From: Sinohyriopsis cumingii
Taxonomy: Eukaryota; Mollusca; Bivalvia; Unionida; Unionidae
Length of the DNA: 64,000 bases
Direction: 5' to 3'
Assembly: GCA_028554795.2 (NCBI GenBank)
Contig: CM068842.1
Coordinates: 55,883,360 to 55,947,359, forward strand
Shown here: piece after piece, positions 1 to 12,634 of the stretch
How positions within the stretch are numbered: position 1 is the first letter of the stretch
Layout: every line of letters starts with the position of its first letter
Notes under the pieces: model-generated
Seen by the model: only the letters and a program-made list of their open reading frames with translations
Database searches by the model: none
What the model was told of the DNA's origin: nothing
Translations under genes and position numbers: made by a program

Positions 1-1059
1 CATGAAACACGTGTTATTGATTCTGCACCAAATGAATCAGGTGCTACTTTCAGTATTGAGTACTCCTGAGTCAAGCCTGTAAAAATGCTAAAGTTGCATC
101 AGTAGAAATTTGTCAATATTTTTTTTACATTACATATAGGATAAGCTCTCAAAAGATATTTTTCCTAAAATTTTAATTTTCATTATTAACCAATTATGGA
201 CCACCAAACCTGTAAATACTCTATCATTTCTTCACCCATTTCTAGACTGGTTCACAGTTCTTCCGTATAATTAGTACCGTGTGTCCTGAATAACATACAA
301 AAGGTAGGTATACTTCTTCCAAGGGAAAAGAATATAGTTCCAAAAAGTGATACAAATGCTGTGGTGATAATAGTGGTTTTGCTCCTGCAGTGATATCAAT
401 TTTCACACACACAACCATATGTACACATATGCCATAATGGGGAATAAAATACACAAAATAATAAAAAAGAACATTTTCTTTCTATGATACCAAAGCTGAA
501 GTGCTTTAAAAAGTTGAAAAATTTCCAGATATTACTATTATTATTTGTCAAAATCTCGTTGTTCTTTAAATCTGCTTCAGATCTATTCTCAGTGTCAATA
601 ATAGATGCCCAATTTTAAGGCTGAATTTGACAGAATGTGAGTAACCTTGGAGTGACATCCTGAACTGCCATACAAAATGCACAGTTGATCTTGAGTAGCT
701 ACTGCAGATGGGGACATATGTGAAAAGTATAATCACTCATCTAATTTCTATATTCATTTAAAAGTACAATACACATTAGTTAACCTTTTCTGGGAAACCT
801 ATCGCAAGTTGATTACCAAATAAACTTTTTGTTTTCTTTCAGCTGCACACTGGTCTGAAGGATTGTATGTGTGTGTGTGTGTGTGAAAGTGATAACCTCA
901 ACACAAATATTTAACCTACGTTAGTAAAGTATGGAAAGCATTTCACAAAATCCTTCTTTGCTTTTTGAAGGTATAATACTAACAAAGATGCATCCAATTA
1001 TCAAGTTTCATCATTCTAACATTAACAGCATCCAATAAATGAACTTTAAATACAAACTG

Positions 1060-1720
1060 TCAACAAAATCAATGAAGCATGAAATATAGGTCACTGATAC
1101 CTCCTTCTGCAATAAGGGTTTTTACTTGTCAGGATGTATCCCCTCACCAATAGCATCTTTTGCAATACTTTCTGTTCCTGAACTAAGTACAAAACTCTAA
1201 CCAAAGCCAGTAAAATGTGAAATGTAGATCACAGTGACCTTTTCTTGTATGGGTGTGGTATGAATACAGAGATCAATACAGTCATAGTTAATGATTCTAG
1301 TACGAACAGTGAGAACATAATTTAACCAAACTCAGTGATGCCTGAAATATCAGTCACAGGCAGCCTACATTTATGGTGTGGGTCAATACTCATCAAGATG
1401 TGTCCATTCACCAAGTGTCACGATTCAAGCTATAACATTACATGTACAAACACTCATATGTGGTCAAGGCTAGATGCCAGTAAAATGTGAAATATAGGTC
1501 AATGTAATCTTCTTTTGTTGTAAGCTTGTTATTAATATGGATGTACACAATCATCTAGTTTGATGATTCTAGGAGAACTAAAGAAAACAGCTTAACCTTT
1601 AACCTAAGTCAGTCAAGCATGAAATGTCAGTGATGACAGTATAGTATCCATCAAAATGAATCCATTTACCACCCAGTTTCATCACTCTAGGGATAACATT
1701 ATGCAAAGCAGGGTACAAAA
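1060..1720. repeat. Degenerate ~135-bp tandem array, about five units
   Basis: Anchors of the form GAAATRTAGGTCA recur near 1081, 1219, 1345, 1490 and 1622, each followed by similar text ending in descriptions like TTCATCATTCTAG. Units differ strongly, so the array is old. The anchors resemble half of an oestrogen-type response palindrome (GGTCAcagTGACC), best at 1225-1237. Confidence 0.6.
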
Positions 1721-1929
1721 AAAACGTCAAGCCAAACACAAAAACTTGACCAAGAATGCACAAATAATTTACATGTAGAAACCAAGTCAGCCACAGGGTA
1801 GGGGCTTTGAAACAGACTCCAAATGGTTGTCAAGGGAGAAGGCATTGTTGACATGCAGTGCAACTGTACATATTCACGTTTTGATAAGTGTTGACACAGG
1901 GGCTGATGGTAGTACATTAAATCTAATCT

Positions 1930-1948
1930 ATCTCACTGAAGTGAGCTA
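1930..1948. repeat. Short terminal hairpin (CTCACT/AGTGAG) after array
   Basis: CTCACTGAAGTGAG followed by CTAAA is a perfect 6-bp stem. Related ends (GTGAGCTAAA or GTAAGCTAAA) close other degenerate arrays at 45150-45180, 61190-61230 and 32310-32345. This resembles the 3' hairpin of Helitron/Helentron-like non-autonomous elements, by inference. Confidence 0.4.
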
Positions 1949-2030
1949 AACAGTAGTGCAAATAAAATATTGTTGTGATTGGTGAAAGGCCCAAACAAAA
2001 AATGTAAACATGTGGATCATTCCTTCTTAC

Positions 2031-2088
2031 CATCAATGGTCTTTTGTATTTTTCCATATTTTACAGCATTTGACTTCATTTCCTCCTC
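2031..2088 (-). CDS. CLIP1: CLIP exon K: last coiled-coil exon in window
   Basis: Fifty-eight bases between acceptor TTTTAATTTTAG and strong donor G|GTAAGA. It reads [19 protein letters not shown] plus one base of a split codon. It starts in the required phase 0 and would continue into an exon before position 1. Support is splice signals, frame and charge pattern rather than recognisable homology. Confidence 0.68.
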
Positions 2089-3039
2089 CTAAAATTAAAA
2101 GTGAAAAATGCATTGGGTAACAGTTGTGATCTTTACTAGATCTGAAAGCCTTAAAATTCATTATCACTAGGCCTATCATATGACTCGTACAAGGATGGAC
2201 TTTGTTCAAATATCAGCTATCCAATGATGTAAAAATCCAGCCTGACATTTATGTTGTCTGGGTCGAAGGCTAACCCACAAATTAAACCGCTTGGTGTAGT
2301 GTGTTCCCTAGTCAACTGATCGGAACTCGAGGGGCCAAATTTTCAGGAATAATTCAAATATTTGGCAGCCCATATTGACACTTTTCCGCATATTGATGTC
2401 TAATTGGAATGCCAAATTTGGTTGCAGTTGGAGTATATTTCTTTAACAAAATAAAGAAAAACATAAAAATGTTGATGAAAGCAATTGGATTGCTTCTTTT
2501 TGTCAAGGAAAACTTATCCCTAATAATAACAGACTTCAGCATTCCTACACTTCCATCACATTTTTACCAAATGAAATCTATGTCAATGAAACTTGAAAAT
2601 GTGTCCATTTGCTCAAGTCAGACTTTCATTCCATCAGGAAAGAGACATTCGAGTAAGTATAGTTTGACTAAAGCAATCTGACTTTAATCTGTGGAATTTA
2701 CTCAAGTTTTATGTTAATCCAAAACTGTGGACTAGTTGCACTAATGAAATTGTGCTAGCCAGCCACCTGCCAGTTATTACTATATACCTCCACCATTAGC
2801 TTTGCCCCACTGCAAGTTCAAAATGTTTAAAAGTTGAGAAAAGCCTAAAATAGTACTATAATGATCTTACAATCTACTGAGGCTATCTATATATGCATTA
2901 AAGCAGATTTCTAAAATTTAATCTATTTATTCAAGACTTGTTTAGTCAAACTGATGGATTTCAAAAATCTAAGACCAAAAAGTTTTTAAGAAAAGCAACC
3001 AAAAAAAGAAGAAAATTGAATATTTTTAATAATCTAAAA

Positions 3040-3129
<90 letters not shown>

Positions 3130-6100
3130 CAATTCTAAAATGGTTTTTGTTTAAATTATTCAAGTTCAAAAATGTGTTTTTAACAAACATAAATGCTGTA
3201 ATAGTCCTAAAATTCTTAGCAGATCAGCTATACATTGATACACATATGCTGGCTAACTTTTATTAGTCTACAAACAGTTGCATTGGAACACTCTTGCAAA
3301 GAAACCTCTCAGGATGTATGGATGGATGAATGGACATGACAGAATCCAGATAAAGAACCAGTACAAGTTCTGGTCCTTTCATCTGACAGTAGACTTGGTG
3401 ACTTTTCACTCGACCATAACATCTAATATTTGGTGCAACTCTGGACGTTTGGAAAACAAATGAATCCAGAAGGCACATTACCATATCAGCTAGCCTGGTT
3501 TGTAGATGCTTTATTTCTTTATCTCGAACTGCCAACAGATCCTCCAACTCATTCACCCTTGCTGACTTCTCTGCAAGTTCCAGACTAACTTGACTGGCCT
3601 GAAACCATTTAGGTAAAAAAATAATGAACAAGATACAGAGACTGCTGCACTACAATATATGGACAAACTTAAAAACGAAAAATGAATTCACAATTAAAGC
3701 AGCCAATGTTGGTACCATAGATGTTATTGTCACATAATAAATTAAAGCAACAAAAGAATTTTACCATTGTATACTCACACTGCTACCCAGGCCAGTTCAA
3801 TATTCCAGGGTTGGCATATACATACCATAATGACTGTAAGTCTTGGGACACCTTAAATTATTTTCAAAAGTTTTTTGTATGACCTATAAATGTTGGGACA
3901 CAAAATTCAAGCAATTTTTTCATGTACTATAGGTCTTGGGACACCTCCAACATTTTTTTCTACTAATTGATCAATGTATTTTCTTGACTGTAACGACATT
4001 AAAAAAAGTGACTATGTTTGTTAAGGGACTATCATCAAAAATTATTCAACGGAAACATAAATTGATTATTGATATCCTCTGTAAGCAAGAGACCCTCAAA
4101 GGGACTGATGCTCTACCAGTTGAAAAGAATTCCATGAATGCAAGATAAGACCATTTCTCCTTTTTTTACTGCTGAGTATTGAAACCATGTTAGATATTCT
4201 TGGGATACTCCAACATATAAAATTTAATGAAACAAAAATATTTTTTTACATGTCTGAGTTCACATGTTCACAAGACAATTTTGAAAGTAGGACAAAATTC
4301 TTTGTCCTGGTTATTGATTCTGAATCTGATATCATGGCCAGAAAATTATTCAAGTTGTCTCAGACAATGTCATGCTACACCCATGTGTTAAGTTTGGTGA
4401 AATTTGTAATATTTGTTTAAAGTTTCTAATGGGTTCATTCAAGGAATTTGTCAGACATGTCCACAAACTGAATTTGATAAAAATACATTGATACCTATGA
4501 CCTTCAAATCAAGGTCAGTATGCTGACTCTCAACTTGTTCATTGGAAGGCATCTAAATACAATGTCTGGTCAAAATCACTTATATATGCACAAGTCACTG
4601 TGGTTGTCAGTCAAAAAAGTAAAAATATGTAAGCAATAACCTCTGACATGACCTTTAAGATAGTCAGGTCTGGTTTTCAAAACTCCTTTACAAAAGTACA
4701 GACCTGTCTGCCCCATTTTTATTTAGAACCAATTAAATATAGCAAGCAGTGCTTTATATAAAACTCCATATCAGTGCCATCATTTATATAAGACTCCATA
4801 TCAGTGCCATCATTCAAGCAAGAGGAGCAGTGACAAGATTTTCAAGATGGCCACTAAACCCCCATGTAAATATGACTTTTTGTTCTACACTAATATCAAA
4901 ATTTTCAAGATGGCCACTAAAACCCCATGTCAATATGACTGTTTGTTCTAGAGTAATGATAAGATTTTCAAGATGGCCACTAAACCCCCACGTCAATATG
5001 ACTTTTTGTTCTACAGTAATGATAAGATTTCCAAGATAGCCACTAAACCCCCATCTCAATATGACATTTTGTTCTACAGTAATGATAAGATTTTCAAGAT
5101 GGCCACTAAACCCCCATGTCAATAAGACATTTTGTTCTGCAGTAATGATGCGATTTTCAAGATGGCCACTAAACCCCATGTCAATATGACTTTTTGTTCT
5201 AGAGTAATGATACGATTTTCAAGATGGCCACTAAACCCCCCATGTCAATATGACTTTTTGTTCTAGAGTAATGACAAGATTTTCAAGATGGCCACTAAAC
5301 CCCATGTAAATATGACTTTTTGTTCTAGAGTAATGATAAGATTTTCAAGATGGCCACTAAACCCCCACGTCAATATGACTTTTTGTTCTACAGTAATGAT
5401 AAGATTTTCAAGATGGCCACTAAACCCCATGTCAATATGACTTTTTGTTCTAGAGTAATGATAAGATTTTCAAGATGGCCACTAAACCCCCACGTCAATA
5501 TGACTTTTTGTTCTACAGTAATGATAAGATTTTCAAGATGGCCACTAAACCCCATGTAAATATGACTTTTTGTTCTACAGTAATAAGATTTTCAAGACGT
5601 CCACTAAACCCCCATGTCAATATGACTTTTTGTTCTACAGTAATAAGATTTTCAAGACGTCCACTAAACCCCATGTAAATATGACTTTTTGTTCTAGAGT
5701 AATGATAAGATTTTCAAGATGGCCACTAAACCCCCATGTCAATATGACTTTTTGTTCTAGAGTAATAATAAGATTTTCAAGATGGCTGCTGTGGTGGCCA
5801 AAATGAACATCAGATTAAAACCATTCTCATTTGGAACAAATTAGACATCACCAGAAATCTTTCAGTGAAAATCCTATGCTGGTATGACCATCCATTCAGG
5901 AGGAGTAGCAATAATAAAATATTCAAGATGGCAACTTTTGTGGCCACATCAGTTATCAAATATGCACCATTGGAAAAGAGAAAATCTTTAAGAAATATCT
6001 ACATGTAGCAAGCACTTTAATTGGCATCCAATTATGTGCAAGGGATGCTTAACTATGCTGGTTACAAGCCAGATTCATTGTGAAGATATATAGTTAATTG

Positions 6101-9100
6101 TCAAGCGCCTCAAGTCTATCCAAACGGAGTTAATGAGACAAACCCATAATGGTTGCATCGCTGTCATCTGAAAATGTACACACCAAAACTGTCCAGGACC
6201 ATAACTTGATCCAAAATGGCACTGTTGAGAAAACCCATAAAATCTACAACTATGCATGTGTGACAAGGCAGAGACAAAACTGAATCAAAATATGTGGAAC
6301 AGTTCCTCAGAGATGCTCCCAGAATTTTATCATAAGGGGGACTTGCCCACCCCCATGTCACACAAAAAGGGGAGAATAGAACAAAAAGGAGGAGGAAGAG
6401 GAAAAGGCCATAGTTCAATATTTACCTAATACTTCAATATCCATCTCTCTTTTTACCTGCTCACTCTGTAAAAGCCCTATTGAAATCAAAATCATTAAAA
6501 GATGTTGCCTCAAGTTGTATACGCAATAGTCTGCTGATTGTTTCTGAGCGTAATCTGTTCCTATTCTGTGTATGAAAATTGTTCTGTACTAAGAACCCAC
6601 TTTCAGTCTGCTGTCTGAAGGGGCATATACACAACTAGTTCAGCCTGCTAGTTCAAAGAAACCAGATGCGAAAACAATTACAATAAAAGATGTCGCTTTA
6701 AGTGCTATGATATTTCAACCAGCTTGACTTGTGTCGTGACATGCACTTTAAGGGTGAATGGCTGAATAAAACTGTATACTGCAAAAAAGTACATGTCCAG
6801 ATCCATGACTTGGAACTAATTTGTGGGAGTTCTCATGCATCACTGCTTTCCAAGTGTAAATTCCATAAAATCTTTGCACGAATCACATGACTGCACACCC
6901 TGGAGCTGGTTCCTGAGATATGCTGGTTACAAGAATCAGCCCGAGTGAAAATGCAATACTGATGGTTATTGTTGTTGTTGTTGTGGGGTTTAACGCCATT
7001 TTTCAGCAAACGATAGGCTATGCATGGCGGCCAGTATTAATGGTGGAGGAAGAACCCGGGAAAACCCCAGGAAGAACCACCGACCCATGAGAAGCTACTG
7101 GCAAGCTTTCTCACATACCCACATTAGCCAAATCCTAGACTCGAACCCACGCAGACAGAGGTGAGATGGCAGTGATCCATAACGGAGAGCGCTTTAGACC
7201 ACTCGGCCACTCGGGGCCCCTTCAATACTGATGGAACAAGTGCATTGTTATCCAGGTGCTGAAGTAATGTTATTGTATGAAAACTACTATTCTTCTTTCT
7301 GTCAAAGCAAACTTATTCTCCAAAATTTATAAGCTTTTTCCTTACCAAAAGTACAAGTCACCCACAAAGTTTGGTCTAGGCATGTGATGCAGAACCATTG
7401 CAGACAAACCATTTGTATTATTTCAGTCAGTGAATCTGAACTTTTACCTTTTAACCCCAACATAAACAGGGTTGTTCCTTATGCCAAATGCAGCCACCAT
7501 AAAGTTTCAAAACCAAGGATATTCGAGAATTTAATTCATTGTAAGAAAGTCATTTTTCATTTCTTCAGTCACAATGACCCTGACCTTTTTATGCAGGAAT
7601 TGATATGGTTCTTCCTGATGTTAAGTGAATGCATCATCCACAAAGTTTAGTAACTATAGTAACTATAGATGGTGGAGAACTCAAATTATTATGCAGAAAT
7701 GAAATTGATAAAAGACAGTGGTTTTGACAGATGGACAACATTTCCACATAACATGCTCCGACGTATTGAGTGTACAAAATGGGTAACAATTTCATAAAAA
7801 TTAAATCTTATGAGACAAAAACCTTTAAAAGGTACATCTACAGTAATACGCAGTTCACTTACAAAATGGCATCCAATTTTGTGTAGGGTTTGCAGCATTA
7901 CGCCGAAATGTGAATGGATGGACAGACAGAACAATGGATGAATGGAACAGGTATTACAGAGCTCTACACCTTGTAGGTGGTTCTAACCATTTCCAAAAAT
8001 TTCATTTTTCACAGATATTCACTAATTTCATATGCAAAAAATTAAAGATGAAAGGGATTCAGCTTCACCTTGGCTCCTTCTTCTAGTCTACTGGAGTCAT
8101 GGCCTTTGATTTTATTCTCAGCCTGCGACAACTTGTGTGTGAGTTCCTCTATCTGGTCAAGATACATGTTTTGCAGTTCCTCTGTTCCTTTCAACTCCTT
8201 TGTCTGTTTCTCTACTAAGGCCTACAAGTGAAGGAAAAAATAATCAAGCAATTTTTCCTTAAAAAAAGATGGTGATCGAAATGGGTGCAGCATTATTAAT
8301 CTGGCCAAAAATTGAACTTTATATGCATACATATATAGTGGGTTTAAAGGCAACATAATACTGGCTATATGGTGTCAGTTGAAAGTGAAATCAGTTGGAT
8401 AATCTGGATTGAAAACCTGATACCAGGATGATCCCCATAAAATCTGATTTTAGCTGATAAAATGATGATTTCAAAAGAGTTGCTCTCTTATTTGTTAGTA
8501 ATGGCAGCTATGTATTACAGACAATGAACAATTTTTATGAAGTTCTGAAAAGTTTCTGATTTTAGATATGTTTCAATAGTGGATCTGAATTGTTTAAAGG
8601 GCTTTAACCCTTTGAGGACACCTTCAACACCAACTCCTTTACTAAACAATTATGCCATTTAAAATCAAACTCTTTACTGAATGACACCTTTCAACACCAA
8701 CACCTTTACTCTGCAATAGCACTTTTTGAGACCAACCCCATAATGATGTCTTTTGATGTAACCTTTTTACTGTGCAATGACACCTTTACACATCAACACC
8801 TATACCGCACAATAATGCCTTTTGATGCAAACCCCTTTACTGCACAATGATACCTTTTGATGCTAACCCTTGTACTACATAATGATACCTTTTGATGCCA
8901 ACCCCTTTACTGCACAATGACACTTTTGCACATCAACCCCTTCACTGCACAATGATACCTTTTGATGCCAACCCTTTTACTGCATAATGACACCTTTTCA
9001 CATCAACACCTTTACAGCAAAATGATGCCTTCTGATGTTAACCCTTTTACTGTGCAATGACACCTTTTCACATCAACCCCTTAACTGTGCAATGATGCCT

Positions 9101-12100
9101 TTTGATAATAACCACTTTGCTGTGCAATGACACCTTTTCACATGAATCCCTTTACTGTGCAATGGCACCTTTTCACAACCACCCTTTAACTGTGCAATGA
9201 CACTTTTTCACATCAACCCTTTAGCTGTGCAATGACACCTTTTGACATCAACCCTTTTACTGTGAAATGACACCTTTTGACATCAACCCTTTAACTGTGC
9301 AATGGCACCTTTTCAAATCAACCCTTTAACTGTGCAATGACACCTTTTCACGTCAACCCTTTTACTGTGCAATGACACCTTTTCACATCAACCCTTTCAC
9401 TGTGCAATGACACCTTTTCACATCAACCCTTTAACTGTGCAATGGCACCTTTTCACATCAACCCTTTAACTGTGCAATGACACCTTTTCATGTCAACCCT
9501 TTTGCTGTACAATGACACCTTTCCACATCAACCCTTTTACTGTACAATGACACCTTTTCACATTACCCTTTTACTGTACAATGACACTTTCTGATGGCTG
9601 TCATGATAAGCCCAATTAGGATACCCCAAAATACCAAATACTATCACTTATACGGCTGAGAAAATGAAGTCGGAATCTAAATATGAAGTAAATCATTAAT
9701 TTAATCTTTGGATTAAAGCAAATGTTCTGTTCAGTCTAAACTACTTACTTAATATCTATCCTGTGTCAACAACAAATTACCCACTTAAAATAAATTTATC
9801 ACTTAGTACAAGAACCAAACTCAAATAGGATGTAAAGTGACTGATTTAATGGATAAATCCTGTGCAAATCAGGTAGTTCAATCTCCCAAGTGCAGTGCAG
9901 GGTTAAAAAATAAAAGTTTCAAGGTTACTCAATTTACTAAAACTGCAGCCATACTTATCATTCACTTACCATAATTTGTAACAGAAGTTATAAAAAATGC
10001 AAAAAGTTGTTTTGGGGCATACTTAAATGATACAAGATTTAAAGAAGCAGATTTTATTTGAAAAGTTTCAAAATGAAGAAAACCCCAATAAATGCAAAGT
10101 ATTAGAATCTTATCTTGTAACGAAAAAGTTTAACCCTGAATTTGTGTATGCCAATAAAATCTCAAACAAGATCTTTCAACCAACCTAAACTCCTTAAGAC
10201 GATTGGTTAAAAATTCCATTATTTAAAGACATTTACAAAAGGGTTGATTTAAATTTTGACAAAAGACTTTCAAAATTGTACGTTGTTGTATAAACAAGGG
10301 CTGAACTTTCTGTAAAATTTGTCTTCATGTAGTTCAATAAACCAGTCCCCAGACCTTTTTTCTGATACATGGGCTCTTATCGTTTCTTAATATATAATAT
10401 TAGGGACGACAATTTCCCATTTCTCCTGCGGTCCATTTAAGATCAGAAACCAATGCTTCAAGCTACAAGTCACTGTGTAATAATTTCGCTCAGAGATTCG
10501 ACATTTTTCTAATCTGCTTTTCCTCCGAATATTCCAACCCCATTTTTCACATATGGACATTTAGGATGGAATGTGGGTGCTTGACAGTACACAGAGCAGT
10601 GTAGATGGAAGTGTGAAGTTAGGATTATGACCAATGTACAAGGCAGTCTGACACCTATCATATTCTCCATTCCATGCTTGTTTTGATAAATAAGAAGTTT
10701 GAAATTATTAGAAATTACAGTTGTGATGTTTTAAATAAGAAAAATAATTAGATTTATGCTCGTAACTACAAAATTTCTATGTAAGTAAACCACGCCAATA
10801 AAAATTCAATATGCCTGTGGAGAGAAAAAATAATGTACAGATGTATAAATTCCCCAAAAGTTGACAAATCAAAAGTAAAAAAAATCCTTAAAAATACAAA
10901 GTAAAAATAATCACACTCATTTAAAAGACTAAAACCTTTCAGTTGAAATGCATTGCAAGATCCATCTGCAGCATACAGGTTTCCTGGTTTCCTTCATTAG
11001 TCTCCTATTATGACACATGCAGCTTCTCTTACCAGGTCTAATCAACATCCCTACAAACAAAGGGACTTCAATTTCTGACTGCGTGCGCTAATATAAGAGA
11101 GTAAAATGCTGATCTTGAAAAAAAAATGGTAATGAAAAAGGTGGGGCATTAATCTGTCAAATGAAATTGGAACATTTTTTAAAAAATTGCAACTGTGTGG
11201 GACTAAGCCCTTGCTGTACAACAGAAAGATGTACTAGTCTGGTGTGTCAGGGTTATCCAATTAGTACAGTCCTGAATCTTGAATTAATCCCATATATGAT
11301 TAACAGGATATCAGTTTGCTTGTTCCTTATTTTCTGAGATATTATTGCCATCTCATTGTCCAGTGCATCTGCATGTTCCCATTTGTTGTAGTTCTAAAAG
11401 CTCATGTATATTTTTGGAGAAAAATTAAATTTGTTGCAAACTGTTACACAATCAAAACTGTTATACAATCAGCACTCACCTTCAGAGATATCACCTCCTC
11501 CTTAAATCTGTCAGCTTGTTCTTTCTCCTTCTTTAGTGCTTTCTCCAGCTCTCTCATTCTGACTTCTTCTTCTTCTGTCCGACTCTATGCAAAAGTACAG
11601 CACGAATATCAGGTTACATCAATCAATAATTTCTCCATTCTTCCAAACCAAATTTATATTTATCCACTCAATACTTTAATAAAATCAACGGAAAGTGTTT
11701 ATATGATAAATAAACTTAATATATTTATGTCATAATGTCTGATGTTAGGAAATGACCACAGTTTGAATTAAGGTAGCCCTCAAACTAAAAGTGTACATCC
11801 TACATTGGGCCAGAAGCAACATTACCAATCTCCATAAAGCCAAATCCCACTGATGTGGCCTATATCTGAATAAAACAAAAGAAAGTCAAATTATTTCTTG
11901 GCTGGTCATAAAGCAATTGCTCAGCCTATCTCATTGCAACATCATATCAACCGTAAACTATTTTGCTCCTTTTCCCTACTTTAAGAAATTTACTTTTCTA
12001 ACGTGAATTGACCATACATTAAAAATTATACCAGATTAAACTTTTAAAAATTCTTATTTCAAATTTCTATTTTCCTTTTATCTATTCTAGTACACATCTA

Positions 12101-12570
12101 TTCTTTTACACATCTACATATTCACTTATCTAAAGAAAATGTTTAATATTCATTCAAATTTTAAGCAAATATTCCTTGAAGCATTTTTAAAACTATGTGC
12201 TTTGAAACCAGTATAAATGAATACAATTTCATCAAGTAACCTTCCACTGGATTCAGGGGTCATCGAGTGGCTGAGTGGCCTAAGGTGCTAACCTTTACTG
12301 ATCACTCACATCTCACTTCTATCCAAATGGGTTCTTGTTTTTGCTTGTCAATGTGGGGATGTGAGAAATCTTCCCAGTAACTTCCCATGAGTCTGTGGTT
12401 CTTCCTCCACCAAATATAGTAGCCACCATTTATAGCATATTATGTGCTAAAAAAATGGCAATAAACCCACAGTACCAAACAAAGCCATTCCTTACAAACA
12501 TGTTGTTATGTGCCAGAGTGCATCATTAATGAATTTCACATGTGCTTTCAGATAAAAATCACAATCTGCT

Positions 12571-12634
<64 letters not shown>

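Larger units (their letters stand above)
1..2030 (-). other. CLIP intron (3' part of gene continues before 1)
   Basis: AT-rich non-coding DNA. Positions 1-1050 show nothing recognisable apart from a short GT run near 867-885. A degenerate ~135-bp array (1060-1720) and a terminal hairpin (1930-1948) are listed separately. Confidence 0.7.
3599..8068 (-). other. CLIP intron between exons I and J
   Basis: Repeat-filled: three short direct repeats (3836-3955), a family-A leader (4040-4200), the 62-bp array (4830-5800), degenerate family-A and related units to about 6260, a SINE (6968-7220) and DR1-family sequence (7400-7950). Position 6260-6960 shows nothing clear. Confidence 0.7.

Noticed and set aside
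536-625. Possible minus-strand CLIP exon (frame reading IIDTENRSEADLKNNEIL).
   Set aside because: No acceptor compatible with the phase left by exon K and no credible donor; stops occur in the required frame.
4749-5806. Overlapping long reading frames on both strands in the 62-bp array (21-residue repeats).
   Set aside because: The period is close to a multiple of three so stops are avoided in phase; frames shift between copies and there is no protein similarity. Tandem repeat, not a repeat protein.
8612-9592. CRISPR-like array (short repeats at regular spacing).
   Set aside because: Spacers are not unique, units are contiguous, and the DNA is from an animal nucleus.
11316-11735. 139-codon plus-strand reading frame.
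   Set aside because: It overlaps exon H in antisense and has no motif; the minus-strand exon is strongly conserved.
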